In this document: piece after piece, positions 60,306-64,000 of the stretch
How the letters are laid out: each line of letters opens with the position of its first letter
Numbering within the stretch: the stretch's first letter is position 1
Assembly (NCBI RefSeq): GCF_026967935.1
Contig: NZ_JAPVBL010000006.1
Coordinates: forward strand, 345,441-409,440
Source of the DNA: Modestobacter sp. VKM Ac-2982
GTDB lineage: Bacteria > Actinomycetota > Actinomycetes > Mycobacteriales > Geodermatophilaceae
Reading direction: 5' to 3'
DNA length: 64,000 nucleotides
The notes under the pieces: model-generated
What the model was told of the DNA's origin: nothing
Databases searched by the model: none
The model's input: the letters and a program-made list of their open reading frames with translations, nothing else
Position numbers and translations under genes: made by a program

Positions 60306-61058
60306 TCAGCCCTCGGCGACCAGCGGGCTCGCGGCGACGGCCGTGCCGTCGGAGAGCTCACTGATCCGGAAGTCGCCGAAGACGTGCGGGGCAGCGCTCT
60401 GCAGCTCGCGGAGGCAGGCGATGGCGAGCTCGCGGATCTCGACGTCGGCGTGCTCGCTGGCCCGCATGGCCACGAAGTGCCGCCAGGCGCGGTAGTTGCC
60501 GGTGACCACGATGCGGGTCTCGGTGGCGTTCGGCAGCACCGAGCGGGCCGCCTGCCGGGCCTGCTTGCGGCGCAGCGTTGCGTTCGGGACGTCGGCGAAG
60601 CGCTTCTCCAGCCCTTCGAGCAGTTCGGCGTAGGCGGCCAGTGCGGCGTCGGTCGCGGCGAGGAACTTCTCGTGCAGCTCCGGGTCCTCGGCGATGACCG
60701 CGGGCTCGACCACGGCGGCGTCCCGCTCGGGCACGTACCGCTGGGACAGCTGGCTGTAGGAGAAGTGCCGGTGCCGGATGAGCTCGTGGGTCAGCGACCG
60801 CGAGACGCCGGAGAGGTACATGGACACCGTGCCGTGCTCCAGCACCGACAGGTGACCGACCTCCAGGATGTGCCGGAGGTACCCCTCGTTGGTCGCCGTG
60901 GCCGGGTTCGGCTTGGTCCAGGACTGATAGCAGGCCCGTCCGGCGAACTCCGCGAGCGCCTGGCCGCCCTCGGCGTCGGTCTCCCAGGGCACGTCCGCCG
61001 GCGGGGTGAACTGCGTCTGCGCGACGACCTGCACCTTCAAGGGGGCGATGGCGGGCAC
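60306..61058 (-). CDS. thyX: Flavin-dependent thymidylate synthase ThyX
   Basis: ThyX makes dTMP using FAD and NADPH, leaving tetrahydrofolate reduced, so it does not need DHFR. The 250-aa protein has the ThyX motif [14 protein letters not shown] (RHR-x7-S) at about residues 94-107, ACYQSW, and [24 protein letters not shown] at 61058 lies seven bases after TACCCT. Having both ThyX and ThyA is unusual in bacteria generally but occurs in mycobacteria and related Actinobacteria. Confidence 0.95.
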   Translation of the reverse strand: MPAIAPLKVQVVAQTQFTPPADVPWETDAEGGQALAEFAGRACYQSWTKPNPATATNEGYLRHILEVGHLSVLEHGTVSMYLSGVSRSLTHELIRHRHFSYSQLSQRYVPERDAAVVEPAVIAEDPELHEKFLAATDAALAAYAELLEGLEKRFADVPNATLRRKQARQAARSVLPNATETRIVVTGNYRAWRHFVAMRASEHADVEIRELAIACLRELQSAAPHVFGDFRISELSDGTAVAASPLVAEG

Positions 61059-61065
61059 CCGTACG

Positions 61066-61071
61066 AGGGTA
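61066..61071 (-). promoter_or_regulatory. -10 box TACCCT of thyX
   Basis: TACCCT on the minus strand, seven bases before GTG 61058, no ribosome site. Confidence 0.45.
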
Positions 61072-61149
61072 CGGCCCGGACCGTCCCCGCCATGGGCGCG
61101 GCACCCGAGCGGTCCCCGAGGTGGCCGGGACCCCGCGGCCGTCCACACC

Positions 61150-62370
61150 TCATCCCCCGGTCGCGACGACCGCGGCCGCCAGGTCGGGGGCCAGGTCACC
61201 CCGGCCGGCCACCACCACCTCGTCCAGGGCCATCCAGTCGGCCATCAGCCGGAGCTCGGCCGCCAGCGCCGCGGCGACCTCGGGGGCGTCGACCCCCGGC
61301 TCGGCGAAGGTGCCCTGTACGCGCAGCACGCCGGCCTGCCGGTCGGCCTTCAGGTCGACGCGGGCGACGAGCCGGTCGCCGAAGAGGAACGGCAGCACGT
61401 AGTACCCGTGCACGCGCTTGGCCGCCGGCGTGTAGATCTCCAGCCGGTAGCGGAAGCCGAAGATGCGCTCGACCCGGGGCCTTTCCCACACCAGCGAGTC
61501 GAACGGCGACAGCAGCGCGCGGGCACGGATCCACCGGGGCCGCCGCGCCTGCGGGTCCACCCAGGCCGGCCGGTTCCAGCCCACCACCTCGACCGGCTGC
61601 AGCTCGCCGCCGTCGGCGAGCTCGGCGATCGCCGTCCGCGCGTCGACCGGGGCGAGCCGGAAGTAGTCACGCAGATCGGTCTCGGTGGCCACGCCCAGCG
61701 CCCGGGCTGCGGTGCGGACCAGCTCCCGGATGCCCTCCGGCCGCTCCGGGGTCGGCGCCTGGACGACGGCGGGCGGCAGCACCCGCTCGGGGAGGTCGTA
61801 GACCCGCTCGAACCCGGCCGTGCGGCCGCGGGCGGTCAGCGCACCGGTGAAGAACAGGTACTCCAGCGCGGCCTTGCCGGCGTGCCAGTTCCACATGCTG
61901 CCCGGCCGGTTGGGTCTCTCCTCCTGCAGCTGGCTGGCCCGGATCGGCCCCTCGGTGCGCACCCGCGCCAGCAGCGCCGCCACGTACTCCGGACGCTCCT
62001 GCTGGACCCGGGTCATCGAGCCCCAGGCCTCCTGGTCGGCGGCGTCCATCCGCCAGCGCAGGTGCGGGTGCAGCCGGGCCGGCAGGAACGACGCCTCGTG
62101 CGCCCAGTACTCGACGAGGTCGTGCCGCCGGTTCGAGAGCGCATCGAGGTCGCTGCGCCGATAGGGCCCCAGGCGGCTGAAGAAGGGGAGGTAGTGCGAC
62201 CGGGAGAGCACGTTGACCGAGTCGATCTGCACCACGGCCAGGCGGTCGGCGGTCCGGCGCAGCTGCCGAGTGCCGACGATGCCGGTGGGCCGCGGCTCGG
62301 CGAACCCCTGGGCGGCCAGGGCGATCCGGCGGGCCAGCCCGGCGGGCAGCCGCTCGACGGAGGTCGTCAC
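61150..62370 (-). CDS. YcaQ/AlkZ-family crosslink-repair DNA glycosylase (HTH_42)
   Basis: The 406-aa protein belongs to the winged-helix family of YcaQ (AlkX) and AlkZ, DNA glycosylases that unhook interstrand crosslinks and bulky alkyl adducts. The catalytic Gln-x-Asp motif is Gln48-Ile-Asp50 in [25 protein letters not shown], and [21 protein letters not shown] and [10 protein letters not shown] are family blocks. GTG at 62370 follows CAGGAT by seven bases, and TGTCG stands 11 bases before that box. This links it to DNA-damage expression. It is divergent from the GNAT gene. Confidence 0.9.
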   Translation of the reverse strand: MTTSVERLPAGLARRIALAAQGFAEPRPTGIVGTRQLRRTADRLAVVQIDSVNVLSRSHYLPFFSRLGPYRRSDLDALSNRRHDLVEYWAHEASFLPARLHPHLRWRMDAADQEAWGSMTRVQQERPEYVAALLARVRTEGPIRASQLQEERPNRPGSMWNWHAGKAALEYLFFTGALTARGRTAGFERVYDLPERVLPPAVVQAPTPERPEGIRELVRTAARALGVATETDLRDYFRLAPVDARTAIAELADGGELQPVEVVGWNRPAWVDPQARRPRWIRARALLSPFDSLVWERPRVERIFGFRYRLEIYTPAAKRVHGYYVLPFLFGDRLVARVDLKADRQAGVLRVQGTFAEPGVDAPEVAAALAAELRLMADWMALDEVVVAGRGDLAPDLAAAVVATGG

Positions 62371-62377
62371 CCGGCCG

Positions 62378-62399
62378 ATCCTGCCTTGCCGGTACGACA
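62378..62399 (-). promoter_or_regulatory. PafBC-like promoter of the YcaQ-type gene
   Basis: TGTCG-N11-CAGGAT, then seven bases to GTG. The spacing equals that of recA; the -10 differs in the first base. Confidence 0.45.
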
Positions 62400-62516
62400 C
62401 TCGCGTCGGGGCGACTCAGCGGGCGTGCCCCACCGCGCAGCTCGTGCCCCGGGCTGCCGAGCCGACGGGGCGCACCACCCCGGCGGACGCCCGGGCCGGC
62501 CACCGAGCCCACCGCC

Positions 62517-62522
62517 TACGCT
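62517..62522 (+). promoter_or_regulatory. -10 box TACGCT of the GNAT gene
   Basis: TACGCT lies six bases before GTG 62529, without a ribosome site. Confidence 0.45.
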
Positions 62523-62528
62523 GCCCCG

Positions 62529-63095
62529 GTGGAGCTGCCGAGGGGACGCGGCCTGTCCGGCCGCGCCGACGTGTCCGTACGACCGGCGACGACCGGCGAC
62601 GCGGAGGCGATCGCGCGCGTGCAGGTCGTCACCTGGCGGACCGCCTACCGGTCGTTCCTCCCGGCAGCGGTGCTCGACGACTGGGACGACGACGCCGCTA
62701 CGACGAGCTGGCGAGCGGCGGTGACCGCACCCCCCACGTCCGCGCACGGTGTCCTCGTCGCCGTGGACGCGGGGACCCTGGTCGGGTTCGCCGCCTACGG
62801 ACCCTCCGGCGACCCCGGGGTCGCCGAGCTGGCCGCACTGTTCGTCGAGCCCCGCTGGGGCCGGCGTGGTCACGGCAGCCGGCTGCTCGCCGCCGTCGCG
62901 GACCTGGCCACCGAGCGCGGGGTCCGCACCCTGCACACCTGGGTCCCCGAGGCCGACGATGTGACCGCCCGGTTCTTGGAGTCGGCGGGCTGGGCGCCAG
63001 ACGGGTGGACGCGGACGCTGGACACCGGTGCGGCCCCGCTCGCGCAACTCCGCTGGACGACCCTGCTGGACGACGAGGAGGGCGCAGCACCGTGA
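62529..63095 (+). CDS. GNAT-family N-acetyltransferase
   Basis: The 188-aa protein has the N-terminal SVRPATTGDAEAIARVQVVTWRTAYRSFLP, the acetyl-CoA loop VEPRWGRRGHGSRLLAAV, and the C-terminal RFLESAGWAPDG block. Its type, with TWRTAYRSFLPAAVLD, resembles small-molecule or drug acetyltransferases of the GNAT superfamily. The acceptor is unknown. It is leaderless-type with TACGCT upstream, and its stop overlaps the DUF2461 start in a GTGA. Confidence 0.88.
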   Translation: MELPRGRGLSGRADVSVRPATTGDAEAIARVQVVTWRTAYRSFLPAAVLDDWDDDAATTSWRAAVTAPPTSAHGVLVAVDAGTLVGFAAYGPSGDPGVAELAALFVEPRWGRRGHGSRLLAAVADLATERGVRTLHTWVPEADDVTARFLESAGWAPDGWTRTLDTGAAPLAQLRWTTLLDDEEGAAP

Positions 63096-63757
63096 CGTTC
63101 TCCGGCTTCCCCGACGAGGCCCTGGTCTTCTACGAGGGCCTGGAGGCCGACAACAGCAAGACCTACTGGACCCAGCACCGGAGCAGCTACGACCAGCACG
63201 TCCGGGCACCACTCCAGGCGCTGGCCGACGCTCTGGCGCCAGAGTTCGGCACACCCAAGCTCTTCCGGCCGTACCGGGATGTGCGCTTCAGCCACGACAA
63301 GACGCCGTACAAGACGCACCAGGGGGCGGTGCTCCAGCCAGACGGCGCCGGGTGCGGCTCGGTGTACGTGCAGGTCTCCGCCGACGGACTGCGGGTGGCC
63401 GGTGGGTGCTGGCGCCTGCAGCCGGACCAGGTGGAGCGGTACCGCCGGGCCGTCGGCGACGACCTGCAGGGCACCCGGCTCGACGCCCTGGTCCGCGACT
63501 TGTGCGCCGCCGGCTATGAGGTGGGCGGGGAGCAGCTGATCCGGACGCCGCGTGGCTGGCCGGCGGACCACCCGCGTCTCGAGCTCCTGCGGCACAAGTC
63601 CCTGCACGCATCCCAACAGTGGACGCCGGAGGACTGGCTGCACACGCCCGCGGCCCGCGACCGGGTCTGCGATGCCTGGCGGGCCTTCGCACCGCTGAAC
63701 CGGTGGCTGGACGAGAACGTCGGGGCCACCACCGCCCCACCGGACCGCCGCCGCTGA
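63092..63757 (+). CDS. DUF2461 family protein
   Basis: The 221-aa protein shows the DUF2461 pattern FSGFPDEALVFYEGLEADNSKTYWTQHR at the start, LFRPYRDVRFSHDKTPYKTHQGAV in the middle, and SVYVQVSADGLRVAGGCW. The family is widespread and its function is not established. GTG at 63092 overlaps the GNAT stop by four bases, so both are made from the same transcript. Confidence 0.9.
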   Translation: MTFSGFPDEALVFYEGLEADNSKTYWTQHRSSYDQHVRAPLQALADALAPEFGTPKLFRPYRDVRFSHDKTPYKTHQGAVLQPDGAGCGSVYVQVSADGLRVAGGCWRLQPDQVERYRRAVGDDLQGTRLDALVRDLCAAGYEVGGEQLIRTPRGWPADHPRLELLRHKSLHASQQWTPEDWLHTPAARDRVCDAWRAFAPLNRWLDENVGATTAPPDRRR

Positions 63758-63930
63758 TCCTTGCGTCACGTGACGCGCACCGCCGGCTGACCCTCGTCGC
63801 CCGGCAAGGCACCGTCGACAGAGGGTTCGCCACCGGCGGGCGAAGAGGCCGCACTCGCTGACACGGAGCCCAATGCTGCGGGCGCGCACTCAGGGGCACA
63901 GTGCACAGCGACGTACCTGGTCCGGAAATG

Positions 63931-63969
63931 CAGGAACGGGGTCACAGCCGTAGCTGTGACCCCGTCCTG
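63931..63969 (-). terminator. rRNA operon terminator after 5S
   Basis: A 13-bp perfect stem (63936-63948 with 63953-63965) with a four-base loop is extended by four outer pairs across one bulge, starting just downstream of the 5S 3' end on the minus strand. No other feature is seen in the 220 bases from the DUF2461 gene to the 5S gene. Confidence 0.8.
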
Positions 63970-63977
63970 GGAGTTAT

Positions 63978-64000
63978 GTCCGGCGGCGTCCTACTCTCCC
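63978..64000 (-). rRNA. rrf: 5S rRNA, 3' end only
   Basis: On the minus strand the last bases read GGGAGAGTAGGACGCCGCCG, the 3' end of actinobacterial 5S rRNA (terminal helix strand), followed by a strong hairpin. The rest of the gene and the rRNA operon lie outside the window. The exact 3' end may be one or two bases off. Confidence 0.9.

Noticed and set aside
61478..61534. Alternative minus-strand starts inside the YcaQ-like gene
   Set aside because: They would remove the catalytic QID motif at residues 48-50 of the full-length form.

Overview
The window is a GC-rich actinobacterial chromosome segment with dense, often overlapping genes, many GTG starts, and the gene neighbourhoods typical of Actinomycetota: recA-recX-miaB-miaA-dapF-hflX, and thyX-thyA-dfrA-dapA-rnj-ftsK-rimO-pgsA-cinA-clgR. 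The broad assignment is firm. A Geodermatophilaceae-like lineage is only my impression. I found no transposase, integrase, prophage, CRISPR array or tRNA. The right edge enters the 3' end of a 5S rRNA gene, so an rRNA operon lies just beyond it.

Layout. 1-7.9 kb: a truncated secreted protein, a PAP2 phosphatase, hflX, a winged-helix regulator divergent from an MFS exporter, a small acidic protein, and the overlapping chain LigB-like-miaA-dapF. 8-16.2 kb: a DUF349 protein, a formaldehyde-dehydrogenase-like zinc dehydrogenase, miaB, and the glutamate ABC operon gluABCD. 16.4-23 kb: an unknown protein, a frameshifted formylglycine-generating-enzyme-like gene, recX-recA, an HxlR regulator divergent from a quinone-reductase-like gene, a DUF3046 protein, a possible 37-aa membrane peptide and an MFS transporter. 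23-36 kb: a secreted GH3 beta-glucosidase, an acyl-CoA dehydrogenase, a KTSC protein, a methyltransferase, the giant helicase Lhr, a membrane-anchored monooxygenase-fold protein, two tandem Nei2-type DNA glycosylases and PspA. 36-46 kb: pgi, an LpqY-SugABC-type sugar ABC operon, a DUF4032 kinase-like gene, a TetR regulator and ClgR. 46-54.5 kb: cinA, pgsA, rimO, ftsK, an S9 peptidase, and an ECF sigma/anti-sigma pair. 54.6-64 kb: a secreted beta-helix protein, rnj, dapA, dfrA, thyA, thyX, a YcaQ-like crosslink glycosylase, a GNAT enzyme, a DUF2461 protein and the rRNA operon end.

How the genes work together. DNA repair is heavily represented (recA, recX, lhr, two nei2 copies, YcaQ-like), and several of these genes share a candidate damage promoter, TGTCR-N11-(T)ANNNT. 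This has the layout of the RecA-NDp/PafBC motif known from mycobacteria. recA also has a LexA box. Many other genes show an extended leaderless pattern: a TANNNT box 6-8 bases before the start codon. The gluABCD promoter carries three 11-bp-phased direct repeats that resemble a GlnR/OmpR-family site. tRNA and ribosome modification (miaA, miaB, rimO), lysine/peptidoglycan precursor synthesis (dapA, dapF), folate/thymidylate synthesis (dfrA, thyA, thyX) and envelope stress (pspA, clgR, the ECF pair) make up the rest of the core. No clearly new multi-gene system stands out. The most promising leads are the shared damage promoter, the nei2 duplication beside lhr, the glu operon repeats and several small or broken genes.
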